35,882 bases of DNA, from positions 53,222-89,103 of the forward strand of contig PANW01000029.1 of NCBI GenBank assembly GCA_002707785.1, given 5' to 3'. The stretch is from Cellvibrionaceae bacterium. Its GTDB lineage: Bacteria; Pseudomonadota; Gammaproteobacteria; Pseudomonadales; Cellvibrionaceae. Below the pieces are notes generated by a model, which had not been told where the DNA came from, searched no databases, and saw nothing but the letters and a program-made list of their open reading frames with translations. Shown here piece after piece: positions 15,841 through 25,609 of the stretch; position 1 is the stretch's first letter, and every line of letters begins with the position of its first letter. The translations under genes and the position numbers were made by a program.

Positions 15841-18708
15841 TTAGAGTGTTTGCAGGGCGTGATTGAGCTCGCGTTCCAGCTTGTTTTTGATGGTCAGATA
15901 ATCGCACACTTGCTTGGCGCTGTTGCTGCCCATGCTATCCAGTCGCGATAGGTCTAAGTCAGTGATATAGCAGGGATAGCGCTCAGCCTGGCGGCGTCGA
16001 GCGAGTATATAGCTGGCAACGCGGCGATAGATTTTGTTGCCGTAGTCGAGGGAGTGAAACTCTTGATCGTCACAGTAGAAAGAGAACTCCATGATTTGAT
16101 CGGTACTGCTCACAATGATCGCTTGGATATTGAAGAAATTGAGATTTTTCAAATCGGTGGCAATATCCACACGGCGCGCGAGCCAATCCGCTGATCCATC
16201 CACCGGATCAAATCGATAGAATTCCACCGGATAGACCCCGAAATGCTGTCGATGTTGATCGATCAGGCACAGACGGCCGATGGCAGAGCGAATAAAGTGA
16301 TGCAGTGGTCGCAGTAGTGATTGCTGGTCGCGAAACGGCAATCGCTCGACAAATAAAGAACCTCGTTCATCGAGCACGTAAATCTCCGCCTGTGGCTCTT
16401 TACTTTTCTGACTCAGCAGTCGATAGCCTACTTGAATGGCAGAGCTGACGGGCAATGTTGCTATCGCTCTCAGAGGTGAATGCTGCAGACTCAGTGACTC
16501 CATAATAATCGGGCTGGCGTCGGCTTGGGGCTGGCTCAAGTAATTTTGTAGATGTTCAACTCTGTCAAAACACTGATGCTGAATTTGCGGAGCGTACTGC
16601 CACAGGTGCAGTCGTCCTGCATATTCAAGAATAAATCTAGAGGTCTTTGCTTGGTTGGGGGTGTGAAAACACTGCTGCAGCTGCTGCAAGAGATGGCTGA
16701 TGCGCTGATTGATTTGCTCTCCGTGCGTACTATTGCGGACAAAAACCGATAGTTGTGGCCACGCCCCTTCCGCCGATTGCGGTATCATCGACAGCAGCTC
16801 GGTGATCAGATCCGGTAAACCATCCAGATCTTGCTGATGCTCGATAGTGAGCGAGAGTTGTTGTTGAGGTTTCGGGGATGATACTAATATTTCGTTCCAA
16901 GAGTTCAGGCAGATTAGGTGAATGGAATTGACTAGTGATAGAGCGCTCTCACCAACATTGAAGACATCAACGACTTTCTCGTCTGAATCGATCCTAGGCT
17001 TTTGGTTGGATTCAATATTGACGATCAGTAATAGCGATTTTGCGATGGGTTTAGAGGCGTAGTTTTTCTGGCTTAATGGTGTCAGGGGAAGCGGTTGCCA
17101 TTGTTCCAGCGCGCGATACAGCGGCTGTAAAGAATAGCGATCAGTTCGTTGGGCGCTTGCAGTCGCGAGTTGAGCTTTCGTAGTCTCAATGAGAATTTGA
17201 TTGCAGTAAGCCCAAGTGATGAGCTCAGCCAATGAGCGACTGGATTTCAGTGGCATGTTCGAACTCGACGCTTGAGACGGTTCGTGATCAAAGACTCTCC
17301 AGCTCACCAGCTCGTCATCTTGAGAACTAGAAAAAGACAATTGAGCTTCAGAAATATCCGGCGAGATGTCTGGGTTAATCCATTCAATTTTTCCTGCCTT
17401 GCGTTCGTAAGCCGCATAGAGTTTACGGCCGAGAATGGCTATTTCAGTTTGTAGTCTGGTGGAAGGCGATTGGTTCTGTCGAACAAACTCAGACAATAGA
17501 CGATAACTATTGAGTAAACTGCCGATGAGGCGTTGACGCTCTGAGATAACCTTGCTGGTCTTCCAGCTTCGCCTTGAATCCAAATGACGTAGTTGGTCAT
17601 CTCGCCAACGCCAGCGATCGACTTGTTGTCTGAGCAGATCTCGCTGCCAAGAAATTCGGTCGCTAGGCCGTGATAGCGTTTGCGCTACCTTAAAGTAAAA
17701 GCAGCGACGAATCATTTCTAGTCGTTTCATCGACCCCTGTTGTTGTAGATAGTCTTCTAGAAGATGCAGCAGCATCACATAGGGGTCGAGTTGGTCGATG
17801 TCGGTAATTCCAGCTTCCACCCGTTGTTTAAACTGATGAGCCAATAGATTTGTCTCGGGCTGCTTCTGTGCATAGACCTCGAGAAGGAAAAGCTTCAACA
17901 TGGATTTGTAGGGTGACTGAATCGCTTTATACATTTGCCAAACAGCGGCGGTGGTAAATTCGTACGAGGAAATTCCTGGAAGTCCTCCTAGGTCGATTAT
18001 TTCATCGCTTTTAAGATAGCGCTGACCGAGCAGTTTTTGACAATAGCTGTCGTAGTTTGCTTCGTGCTCCGAGGGCACAAACCACCACAAAGGATAGCGG
18101 CCAGCAAGATGTAAGGCGCTGCGATAAAATTCATCCAGTAACAACTGATGTTGTGTGCCTCCACTGGACTCTTCCGACAATGGTGCGCGGCCGCCACTTT
18201 TGAATTCCTCATTGTCCATCGGGAAGAAGCACAACTCTAGATGCTGTTGTTTCGCCCACTGCGTGATTCGCTCACATTTTTGCTGCAGCTCTTGAATCGC
18301 ATCTGTGGAAAGTTGTGGTTGATAGCACACCCAGATATCTAAGTCGCTGCTGCGAGTTTGTCCTAGCGAGCCCATACTACCCATGACAAATAGGGCCAAG
18401 ATAGGATTGTTTCGTTGGTTGAGTGGTTGGTAGCGAAAGCTGCGCGAATACTTTTTGGCTTGCTTAAGTTGCAGACTATCGGGTTTATAGTGGCTCACGC
18501 CACAAGGTGTTGATTGACTTACATAGCCCGGTAACGTCGGGTGATTAACGTGGAATAGCAAGGGCAGTAAATCGACAAGATCCCGATGTCGGGAATCGAG
18601 CGATTGACTGGCTCGTTCAACTCGAGATCGATTGATGGCAACAAACTTCTTTTTGATTTGGAGTACTTGAAATCGATCAATGGCGATGGGGGCTGATTTC
18701 TTTGACAA
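15841..18708 (-). CDS. cyaA: Class I adenylate cyclase
   Basis: The 955-residue protein makes cAMP from ATP. The catalytic domain is N-terminal: GSMGS at about 110-114 and SSDLDIWVCY at 120-129, with the two metal-binding aspartates D122 and D124. The C-terminal half is the regulatory region of class I enzymes. It is about 100 residues longer than the E. coli enzyme. The start is TTG at 18708: an in-frame TAG lies 24 bases upstream with no other start codon between, and no ATG occurs early in the frame. E. coli cya also uses TTG, which keeps expression low. No strong ribosome binding site is present. It lies 85 bases after a hybrid kinase gene on the same strand. Confidence 0.95.
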   Translation of the reverse strand: MSKKSAPIAIDRFQVLQIKKKFVAINRSRVERASQSLDSRHRDLVDLLPLLFHVNHPTLPGYVSQSTPCGVSHYKPDSLQLKQAKKYSRSFRYQPLNQRNNPILALFVMGSMGSLGQTRSSDLDIWVCYQPQLSTDAIQELQQKCERITQWAKQQHLELCFFPMDNEEFKSGGRAPLSEESSGGTQHQLLLDEFYRSALHLAGRYPLWWFVPSEHEANYDSYCQKLLGQRYLKSDEIIDLGGLPGISSYEFTTAAVWQMYKAIQSPYKSMLKLFLLEVYAQKQPETNLLAHQFKQRVEAGITDIDQLDPYVMLLHLLEDYLQQQGSMKRLEMIRRCFYFKVAQTLSRPSDRISWQRDLLRQQVDRWRWRDDQLRHLDSRRSWKTSKVISERQRLIGSLLNSYRLLSEFVRQNQSPSTRLQTEIAILGRKLYAAYERKAGKIEWINPDISPDISEAQLSFSSSQDDELVSWRVFDHEPSQASSSNMPLKSSRSLAELITWAYCNQILIETTKAQLATASAQRTDRYSLQPLYRALEQWQPLPLTPLSQKNYASKPIAKSLLLIVNIESNQKPRIDSDEKVVDVFNVGESALSLVNSIHLICLNSWNEILVSSPKPQQQLSLTIEHQQDLDGLPDLITELLSMIPQSAEGAWPQLSVFVRNSTHGEQINQRISHLLQQLQQCFHTPNQAKTSRFILEYAGRLHLWQYAPQIQHQCFDRVEHLQNYLSQPQADASPIIMESLSLQHSPLRAIATLPVSSAIQVGYRLLSQKSKEPQAEIYVLDERGSLFVERLPFRDQQSLLRPLHHFIRSAIGRLCLIDQHRQHFGVYPVEFYRFDPVDGSADWLARRVDIATDLKNLNFFNIQAIIVSSTDQIMEFSFYCDDQEFHSLDYGNKIYRRVASYILARRRQAERYPCYITDLDLSRLDSMGSNSAKQVCDYLTIKNKLERELNHALQTL

Positions 18709-18793
18709 GCGGAGGGCACTCTTGTTAGCAGTCTAAATAGAGGTAGTCGCTATGGTAACAAATTCACCTTAAGCAGAGTTGAGAATAACGTAT

Positions 18794-21790
18794 TTATTGA
18801 CGTTGGTTCGTGTGGGCTTGATCGGCCAAGTACAGCGCCAGAGTTTGATAGAGTAATTTGGGGTCTACCGGTTTGGTAATGTAATCATCCATACCCGCTT
18901 CTAGACAGCGTTCACGATCACCTTGCAGCGCGTGGGCGGTCATGGCGATGATTGGGATGTGGGTACAATGAGTGCCAGCACGTATACGTCGTGTTGCTTC
19001 ATAGCCGTCCATTTCAGGCATTTCCATGTCCATCAAAATAGCGCCAAAGGTTCCGGCCTCGTTGTCCTTGAGTTGTTGCAGAGCCTCCACGCCATTATTG
19101 GCAACACTGACATGCACGCCTTTTTTCTTGAGAATTCCAATGGCCACTTTTTGATTCACCAGATTGTCTTCGGCCAATAGGACGTGGACACCATCGAGTA
19201 AATGATCTTGATCGGCGTCGGAAATTTGATGTTGATGTTCGAATATTTCTTCGCCAAAGGCGCTGGCAACAGCGTCAAAGACTCTGGAAGGGGTTACCGG
19301 TTTGTTAATAAAACCATCAATGTTGTCGAGACAATAATCGTCGGCAATATCGTCGCGGCTATAGTTTGAGATGAGTATGATTTTGGGTTTTTCGACAATA
19401 GTGGAAGAGTGACGAATATAATTACAAGCCTCAATGCCGTTGATCTCAGGCATCTTGAAATCCATCAAAATTAATTCGTAGGCACTCTTTTGGGAATGGC
19501 TTGCTTGTTCAATCTTTTTGTAGGCTTCCTGAGCGCAGGATGCGGTATCGACATTGAGTTTCAATGCTTGTGCGGTGTTCTCTAATACAGTTAGTGCACT
19601 AGGGTGATCGTCTACGATCAAGGTTCTCAAATGGTGGTAGCGCTGCGGTTCGTGGCGCACCGGTTGCTCACCTAGTTGACTGCGCTCAAACTGCGCGGTA
19701 AAGGAAAAGCAGCTTCCCTTGTTTTCTGCGCTGGTAACCGTGAGTTTGCCACCCATTTGATCGATTAAATGTTTGCTGATGGTCAAACCTAAACCCGTGC
19801 CACCGAAGCGACGAGAAGTCGAGCCATCGGCTTGCGTAAAAGGATCAAACAGGTTTTGCATCTTGTCTTGGGGGATGCCCATGCCGGTATCTATAACGGA
19901 AAACTCCAGTTCAACATTTTGCTGCAGTTCCAGCATGCGGGTGCGCAGGGTCACTTCACCTTGTTCAGTAAACTTGATGGCATTATCGAGTAAGTTGTGT
20001 AGCACCTGCAGCAGTCGACGGGAATCGCCTTTGATAAAACGCGGGACATCGTGGCCAACATCAAAAATGAGTTCAATGTTCTTTTGTTCAGCACGGTGAC
20101 TCACGCTCTTGGACAGTTGTTCGTAGACGTGATCAAGATCAAAGTGCGAGTTCTCTAGTAGGTAGCGCCCAGATTCTAGTTTCGAGAAATCCAGGATTTC
20201 GTCAATGATGTGCAGTAGGCTCGCGGCAGAATCATTAATGTTGCTCAAATAATCATGCTGCTTTTTATTAAGTGCCGTATCTTCCAGCAGATGTCCCATA
20301 CCAATAATGGCATTCATTGGAGTGCGAATTTCATGGCTCATTCGAGTTAGAAATTCATTCTTGGTTTGATTGGCGGTGATGGCCTCTAACTTGGCTTGGC
20401 GCAATTCAGCTTGAGCTTGCTTGAATTGAGTAATGTCAGCATTCACACCGACACAGCGAGTGGGATTGCCTTCGGCGTCGAAGTCGACGTATTTTGCACG
20501 AGAATAAATCCAGATGGAATCGCCGTTCTTGTGGCGCACGCGAAACTCGCTCTGGATAATTTCGTTGGGGTTTTTTTTGGCGTTAGTGATGATGTTGACT
20601 AGGTAGTTAACATCCTCTGGGTGAACCAATACATTTCGGAATGCTGCCCACGTGGGCTCTATCTCCTCTTGCTGATAACCGAGCATGGCTAAATAGCTGT
20701 TGCTGAAATAGACCGAGTTATCTAGCAAGTTCCAGTCCCATATACCGTCGCGGCTGGCTTCGGTAGCGTAGGTGTAGCGCTTGTCGCTTTCTTCCAAATG
20801 TCGGGTAATTCGATTGCGACTGACGGAGCGGGCTAAGGCATCGGCAATGATACCCGCCGTCTCCAGCTCTCTGGTGGACCACTCTTTGTGATCGGTGTAG
20901 CAAGGCAGTGCGAGTGTGCCGTCCAATTTGTCTTTGTAGCGGATGGGAATAATGACGGTTGATGCCACCTGGTGCTGCTCGAGTAGAGCGCGAAAGCTGT
21001 CGTCAAGCTCGCCAATATTGGTGCTGTCGAACAGGATAGCTTCGTTGGCGCGTAGTTTTTTGCTCAGTATGGGGTGCTCAGCCAGTTTGATCGAAGAAAA
21101 TGGATCATCGTACTCGGTGTCTCCACTTTCGGCCCAGTGGCTGACCATTTTCATGGTTTTAGAGTCTGGGTCGAACAGTCTCAATACGCTGCGATCGACA
21201 CCAAAGAATTCTCCTAGCGCTCTGACGGTAGCGTTGATGTTACTCCAACTGTCATCTTCCAATAGGTTGCGCAAGGTGTGTCGCAACCAGTGTTCAGTTA
21301 GGGCAATGGTAGATTGTTCTAGCTGATCGCGCTTGATGCGATCTATGTCGGTGACGGTACCGACAATGTGGGTGGCGCATCCAGCTGCATTTCTTTCCAG
21401 AACTCTAGCTTGCAGCTGGTGCCAACGTGGCGCCTGGTCCTGGATCATCAACTGGAATTCGGTGTCGTAATCTTGTCCGTCCTTAATACAGCGGCTAAAG
21501 AGGTCTGATAAACGTTGTTGATCTTGTTTGACCAAGCGCTGACGTACGAAGTCACTGGTGAGCGAGTTGCCCTCCCCACCAAATACCTCAATGGCGCGCT
21601 GTGAATAGGCGATGTGTGGGTCGCCGCTGCGCCATTGAAAACACCCAATACTGGTGGTGTTGGCAATGATGGCGATTTCTTGATCGCTATTGAGCTCGTG
21701 TTCTTTGGGGGCTTGTGCTTGGGCGAGCTGATGCTCCAGCTGTGCAATTCTGGCCTGTAATTCCTCAGCGCTGGGTCCTTGTTCCGCCAT
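18794..21790 (-). CDS. Cytoplasmic hybrid histidine kinase PAS-GAF-PAS-HK-REC-REC
   Basis: I start at ATG 21790 (998 residues); the frame is open to a GTG at 21931 but the extra 47 residues look like translated intergenic DNA. No transmembrane helix is seen. Order: short coiled coil (8-28), PAS-like (35-155), GAF (165-325), PAS with PAC (335-460), HisKA with H486 in RMSHEIRTPMN, HATPase with NLLDNAIKF, DTGMGIP and GGTGLGLTIS, receiver 1 (722-845; D777, K830) and receiver 2 (868-990; D921, K973). There is no HPt domain, so the relay needs a separate one. The signal is unknown. It precedes cyaA on the same strand, so linkage to cAMP synthesis is possible. The ribosome binding site is weak. Confidence 0.9.
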   Translation of the reverse strand: MAEQGPSAEELQARIAQLEHQLAQAQAPKEHELNSDQEIAIIANTTSIGCFQWRSGDPHIAYSQRAIEVFGGEGNSLTSDFVRQRLVKQDQQRLSDLFSRCIKDGQDYDTEFQLMIQDQAPRWHQLQARVLERNAAGCATHIVGTVTDIDRIKRDQLEQSTIALTEHWLRHTLRNLLEDDSWSNINATVRALGEFFGVDRSVLRLFDPDSKTMKMVSHWAESGDTEYDDPFSSIKLAEHPILSKKLRANEAILFDSTNIGELDDSFRALLEQHQVASTVIIPIRYKDKLDGTLALPCYTDHKEWSTRELETAGIIADALARSVSRNRITRHLEESDKRYTYATEASRDGIWDWNLLDNSVYFSNSYLAMLGYQQEEIEPTWAAFRNVLVHPEDVNYLVNIITNAKKNPNEIIQSEFRVRHKNGDSIWIYSRAKYVDFDAEGNPTRCVGVNADITQFKQAQAELRQAKLEAITANQTKNEFLTRMSHEIRTPMNAIIGMGHLLEDTALNKKQHDYLSNINDSAASLLHIIDEILDFSKLESGRYLLENSHFDLDHVYEQLSKSVSHRAEQKNIELIFDVGHDVPRFIKGDSRRLLQVLHNLLDNAIKFTEQGEVTLRTRMLELQQNVELEFSVIDTGMGIPQDKMQNLFDPFTQADGSTSRRFGGTGLGLTISKHLIDQMGGKLTVTSAENKGSCFSFTAQFERSQLGEQPVRHEPQRYHHLRTLIVDDHPSALTVLENTAQALKLNVDTASCAQEAYKKIEQASHSQKSAYELILMDFKMPEINGIEACNYIRHSSTIVEKPKIILISNYSRDDIADDYCLDNIDGFINKPVTPSRVFDAVASAFGEEIFEHQHQISDADQDHLLDGVHVLLAEDNLVNQKVAIGILKKKGVHVSVANNGVEALQQLKDNEAGTFGAILMDMEMPEMDGYEATRRIRAGTHCTHIPIIAMTAHALQGDRERCLEAGMDDYITKPVDPKLLYQTLALYLADQAHTNQRQ

Positions 21791-21977
21791 CAGGAGTACC
21801 GAATATAGAGAGTTGGAATAGACGCTTCTGTTTAATAGTGTCCAATTCTTATAAACAAAAATGCTAGCCACGCGAGTAACAACGACTACGCGCAGTCTAT
21901 TGAGTGTAGAACACAATAGGTCGGATGCCACTTACACAGAGGCTTATTGGTCTGAACTGTTAAATCGAACAGGATAG

Positions 21978-22004
21978 CCAAGCCCCGCATTGCACGAGGC
22001 TTGG
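21978..22004. terminator. Hairpin downstream of argH
   Basis: CCAAGCC (21978-21984) pairs with GGCTTGG (21998-22004), with two more CG pairs inside after one mismatch. It lies 13 bases past the argH stop codon. The leftward sequence after it is CTATCCTGTT, a poor U tract, so it may be a weak terminator or an mRNA-protecting hairpin. Confidence 0.45.
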
Positions 22005-22017
22005 AGGATGGTGAGGG

Positions 22018-23418
22018 CTAGTTTCGCGCCTGAATCAATTCGGCGGCACTTTTGGCGGCGCGGCGAACTTGATTGGGTGCGGTGCCGCCAATGTGGTTGC
22101 GAGCGGCGACAGAGCCTTCTAAGGTCAGAACATCAAACACATCATCGACAATCACATCGGAGAACTGCTGCAGTTCTTGCAGGCTCATTTCCGACAGATC
22201 TTTACCGCTTTCCAGGCCGTAAGCTACTGATTTACCGACAATTTCATGGGCGTCACGGAAAGGAACACCCTTCACAACCAGGTAGTCTGCTAGGTCGGTT
22301 GCGGTGGAGAAGCCGCGTTTGGCCGCCTCCAGCATGCTGTCTTTCTTAGATTCAATGGCGGGAATCATGTCGGCAAAGGCGCGCAGGCAGTCTTTCACGG
22401 TATCGACGGCATCAAACAGCGGCTCTTTATCTTCTTGATTGTCCTTGTTGTAGGCCAATGGCTGCGACTTCATCAGGGTCAGCAGGCTGATCAGATGGCC
22501 GTTGACGCGACCGGTCTTGCCGCGCACCAGCTCAGGTACATCGGGGTTTTTCTTTTGCGGCATGATGCTGGAACCGGTGCAGAAGCGATCTGGCAGGTTG
22601 ATAAAGTCGAATTGCGCGGAGGTCCACAACACGAGCTCCTCAGACATGCGTGACATATGGGTCAGTAGCACACTGGCGAAAGCGCAGAATTCGATGGCAA
22701 AGTCGCGATCAGAAACCGAATCGAGGCTGTTGCGTGTCGGCGCTTCGAAACCCATCAGTGAGGCGGTTAATTCACGGTCGATGGGATAGGTGGTGCCCGC
22801 TAGCGCCGCGGCGCCCAGCGGCGATTGATTGACGCGTTTGCGGCAATCTTGCAGGCGACCAAAATCGCGCTCTAGCATTTCATTCCAAGCCAGCAGGTGG
22901 TGGCCAAAGGTGACCGGCTGTGCGGTTTGCAGATGGGTGAAACCCGGCATAATGGTGTCGGCTTCGCCTTCCGCTAGGGCGATCATACCCGTTTGCAGGC
23001 GGGTCAGTTCAGCGGCAATGGCATCGATTTCATCGCGCAACCAGAGGCGGATATCGGTGGCCACTTGATCGTTGCGTGAGCGACCCGTGTGCAGTTTCTT
23101 GCCCGTAATACCGATTTTTTGGGTTAGCGCTGACTCTACGTTCATGTGAACGTCTTCCAGTGGAATGGACCATTCCTGACGACCGGCTTCAATATCGGCC
23201 TGAACTTCTTTGAGACCGGCAATAATCGTGTCGCGTTCGTCGGCGGTCAGTACACCTGCGGTTTCTAGCATGGTGGCGTGAGCGATGGAGCCCTGAATAT
23301 CGTGACGATAGAGCCGCTGGTCAAACTGGATGGATGCCGTAAAGCGCTGCACAAAGGCATCGGTGGGTTCGTTGAAGCGGCCGCCCCATTGCTGATTGGT
23401 TTTTTCGTCCTGGCTCAT
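22018..23418 (-). CDS. argH: Argininosuccinate lyase
   Basis: The 466-residue enzyme splits argininosuccinate into arginine and fumarate, the last step of arginine synthesis. The fumarase/lyase signature [13 protein letters not shown] lies at 281-293 and includes the catalytic Ser; the catalytic His is in [10 protein letters not shown] (H162). [12 protein letters not shown] near 111-122 is another family mark. The length and N terminus ([19 protein letters not shown]) are standard. It is divergent from algZ, as in Pseudomonas. Confidence 0.97.
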   Translation of the reverse strand: MSQDEKTNQQWGGRFNEPTDAFVQRFTASIQFDQRLYRHDIQGSIAHATMLETAGVLTADERDTIIAGLKEVQADIEAGRQEWSIPLEDVHMNVESALTQKIGITGKKLHTGRSRNDQVATDIRLWLRDEIDAIAAELTRLQTGMIALAEGEADTIMPGFTHLQTAQPVTFGHHLLAWNEMLERDFGRLQDCRKRVNQSPLGAAALAGTTYPIDRELTASLMGFEAPTRNSLDSVSDRDFAIEFCAFASVLLTHMSRMSEELVLWTSAQFDFINLPDRFCTGSSIMPQKKNPDVPELVRGKTGRVNGHLISLLTLMKSQPLAYNKDNQEDKEPLFDAVDTVKDCLRAFADMIPAIESKKDSMLEAAKRGFSTATDLADYLVVKGVPFRDAHEIVGKSVAYGLESGKDLSEMSLQELQQFSDVIVDDVFDVLTLEGSVAARNHIGGTAPNQVRRAAKSAAELIQARN

Positions 23419-23587
23419 AGGTAATCACTGACTCGGTAGGGAAATAACACGAACGTCGGCCCTCGCGAAGACTCTTTTATAACGCGACTGTGATCGGGTC
23501 GAGAGTCAAGATTGTTCGGGAGCCTAACATTCACGGCTAAAAGCCGGCTATTATAGCGCAGCTAAAAGGAAAAGAGGCTAATCCCCA
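23419..23587. promoter_or_regulatory. Divergent argH/algZ promoter region
   Basis: These 169 bases must hold the promoters of both genes. TATTAT near 23549 could be a rightward -10 for algZ, but no -35 fits well. AGCCGGCT just before it is an 8-bp palindrome. Confidence 0.3.
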
Positions 23588-24667
23588 ATGGAATCTCCCC
23601 CCGATCGTGAGCGTCAGTACCCTTCTCGCGTTGACGATCCCGAAGCTGTGCCGTTTTTGCCGGACATGTGCACGCTGCAAGCGGTGTTTTTGTTGGTCTT
23701 GTTGGGTGAGTTGTTGGCATTGGCGCTGACCTTGGCGGATTCAGGTCTGTGGCGTTTTGATTGGGAAGGATTGGGCTTTCGCTCCTTTCTCATTCAGTGG
23801 ATTGTGCTATTGAGCGCGGCATCGCTGTGCCCCCTGCGGTTTGTGCTGTCGACATTGCCCTCTTGGTGGGCGGGCGTCGCGAGTTATGCATTGGTATTGC
23901 TGATTACTTTGGTGTGCTCGGGCCTTGGGGTTTGGTTGGTGGATGGTTGGCAATCCGCGGATGGATGGGTTTTGGGGGGCAATCTGATTCTGTCAGCTAT
24001 TTTCTCCGGTGTGGTATTGCGTTATTTGTACGTGCAGCAGCAATGGAGCAACCAACAAAAAGCCGAATTGCGAGCCCGTATTCAAGCGCTGCAATCGCGC
24101 ATACAGCCACACTTTCTGTTCAATAGCATGAACAGCATCGCCAGTTTGATCTCGGTGGATCCCGATAAAGCAGAGCTACTGGTGGAGGATCTTTCCAGCT
24201 TGTTTCGCGCCAGCTTAGCCGAGCCTGGCTTAGTGTCCCTGGCCGACGAGTTGGAGTTATGCCGTCACTACCTGGCCATCGAACAAATACGCTTGGGGCC
24301 TCGTCTGCAAACCAAGTGGCATGTGAGTGAGACCATCGAATCTCAGCTCTCGGAGTATCAAATACCCAGTTTACTGGTGCAGCCGCTGCTGGAAAATGCC
24401 ATTGTACATGGTATTCAGCCGCGCGCTGAAGGTGGCGTTATCGATATTCACCTAGACGGTCACAAACAGCGTTTGAATTTGCGCATTGAAAACCCGGTGG
24501 TCGGAGCGACTGAGTTACAGGCCAGTCGCGGTAACCGCATCGCACTGGATAATATTCGCCATCGATTGCAGGCCTATTTTGGCGATGAGGCACGATTCGA
24601 GGCACAATCTCTCGATGAGCGTTTTGTGGTTGAGCTGAGTTATCCGCCAGCCAATGCGCAAGGATAA
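23588..24667 (+). CDS. algZ: LytS-type sensor kinase AlgZ (FimS)
   Basis: The 359-residue inner-membrane protein has four likely transmembrane helices (about 28-51, 67-90, 97-118, 128-148), a coiled linker and a His_kinase domain. The phospho-acceptor would be H175 in RIQPHFLFNSMNSI. The N box LLVQPLLENAIVHGI is intact. The glycine lid that follows ATP in this family (usually GxGxGLxN) reads GNRIALDNI, so ATP binding may be atypical, as discussed for Pseudomonas AlgZ. The LytTR regulator algR follows after 79 bases, and argH is divergent, matching the Pseudomonas locus. Its role in virulence or alginate control cannot be transferred with confidence. Confidence 0.9.
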   Translation: MESPPDRERQYPSRVDDPEAVPFLPDMCTLQAVFLLVLLGELLALALTLADSGLWRFDWEGLGFRSFLIQWIVLLSAASLCPLRFVLSTLPSWWAGVASYALVLLITLVCSGLGVWLVDGWQSADGWVLGGNLILSAIFSGVVLRYLYVQQQWSNQQKAELRARIQALQSRIQPHFLFNSMNSIASLISVDPDKAELLVEDLSSLFRASLAEPGLVSLADELELCRHYLAIEQIRLGPRLQTKWHVSETIESQLSEYQIPSLLVQPLLENAIVHGIQPRAEGGVIDIHLDGHKQRLNLRIENPVVGATELQASRGNRIALDNIRHRLQAYFGDEARFEAQSLDERFVVELSYPPANAQG

Positions 24668-24746
24668 TTCCTGCAATGAGATTTGCGAGCCTAGCCTTGT
24701 GAGCTTGGCAGACTTGGGACCATGGATTGAGGAGAGCCCGTAAACG

Positions 24747-25478
24747 ATGGACATCATTATCGTAGATGATGAACTTTTAGCCAGAGATCGATTGGCGCGC
24801 ATGTTGGCCGATGAGCCGGACTACCGGGTAGTGGCTCAAGCGGGCACCGCAGAGGAGGCCATGACCGCGGTGATGGCGCACGATCCAGATATCGTGCTGT
24901 TAGACATTCACATGCCCGGCGATTCAGGCTTGCAGGCGGCCGAGCGCATTGCTCAGTTGGAAGATTCACCCGCAGTGGTATTTTGTACCGCCCACGATCA
25001 ACACGCCCTAGATGCCTTTGGCGTCAATGCGGTGGATTATCTGCTCAAGCCCGTGCGCAAAGAGAAGCTATTGCAGGCCTTAAACAAAGCTCAGAGCTTA
25101 AATCGAGCTCAGCGCCAGCAATTGGATCAGCGCAGTGAACGCAGCGGCCGCGCTCACATCAGTGCCCGCACGCGGCGAGGCGTTGAGCTGATCCCCATTG
25201 AACATATCTACTTTTTTGCCGCTGATCACAAGTATGTCACCGTGCATCATCAGGACGGCGAAACCCTCATTGACGACACTTTAAAAGAGCTGGAGGAAGA
25301 GCTGGGCGAGCGTTTCGTGAGGGTGCATCGCAACGCGCTGGTGGCACTGAATCGCATCCAAGCGATGGAAAAATCTGACGGGGGTCAGTTTGTCTTGCGC
25401 TTGAGCGGCACAGATCATCGACCGCTCGTCAGTCGTCGCCATGTGAGTGGCTTGCGAGAGACTTTGGCGCAGCAGTAG
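24747..25478 (+). CDS. algR: LytTR response regulator AlgR
   Basis: The 243-residue regulator has a receiver domain (1-118; acidic D7/D8, phospho-acceptor D53, K101) and a LytTR DNA-binding domain (about 140-240) with IYFFAADHKYVTVHH and FVRVHRNALVALNRI. The order algZ-algR-hemC and the similar architecture identify it as AlgR. GAGGAG lies 12 bases before the ATG, rather far. The hemC gene follows after 131 bases; in Pseudomonas AlgR and hem genes are neighbours too. Confidence 0.93.
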   Translation: MDIIIVDDELLARDRLARMLADEPDYRVVAQAGTAEEAMTAVMAHDPDIVLLDIHMPGDSGLQAAERIAQLEDSPAVVFCTAHDQHALDAFGVNAVDYLLKPVRKEKLLQALNKAQSLNRAQRQQLDQRSERSGRAHISARTRRGVELIPIEHIYFFAADHKYVTVHHQDGETLIDDTLKELEEELGERFVRVHRNALVALNRIQAMEKSDGGQFVLRLSGTDHRPLVSRRHVSGLRETLAQQ

Positions 25479-25609
25479 TGTGTGCAGGAGAGGTCCAATC
25501 TGAAGGGCTTATAGCCAGACAGTTGTGCTATTATCGGCGCCATATTCTTATCGGCTTTGACGTCCGTTCAATGTTCGATTTCCAGTATTGATTTCCACAG
25601 AGATATTCC

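Noticed and set aside
21791..21931. N-terminal extension of the PAS-GAF hybrid kinase
   Set aside because: The added 47 residues show no domain and would need a GTG start; they look like translated intergenic DNA.
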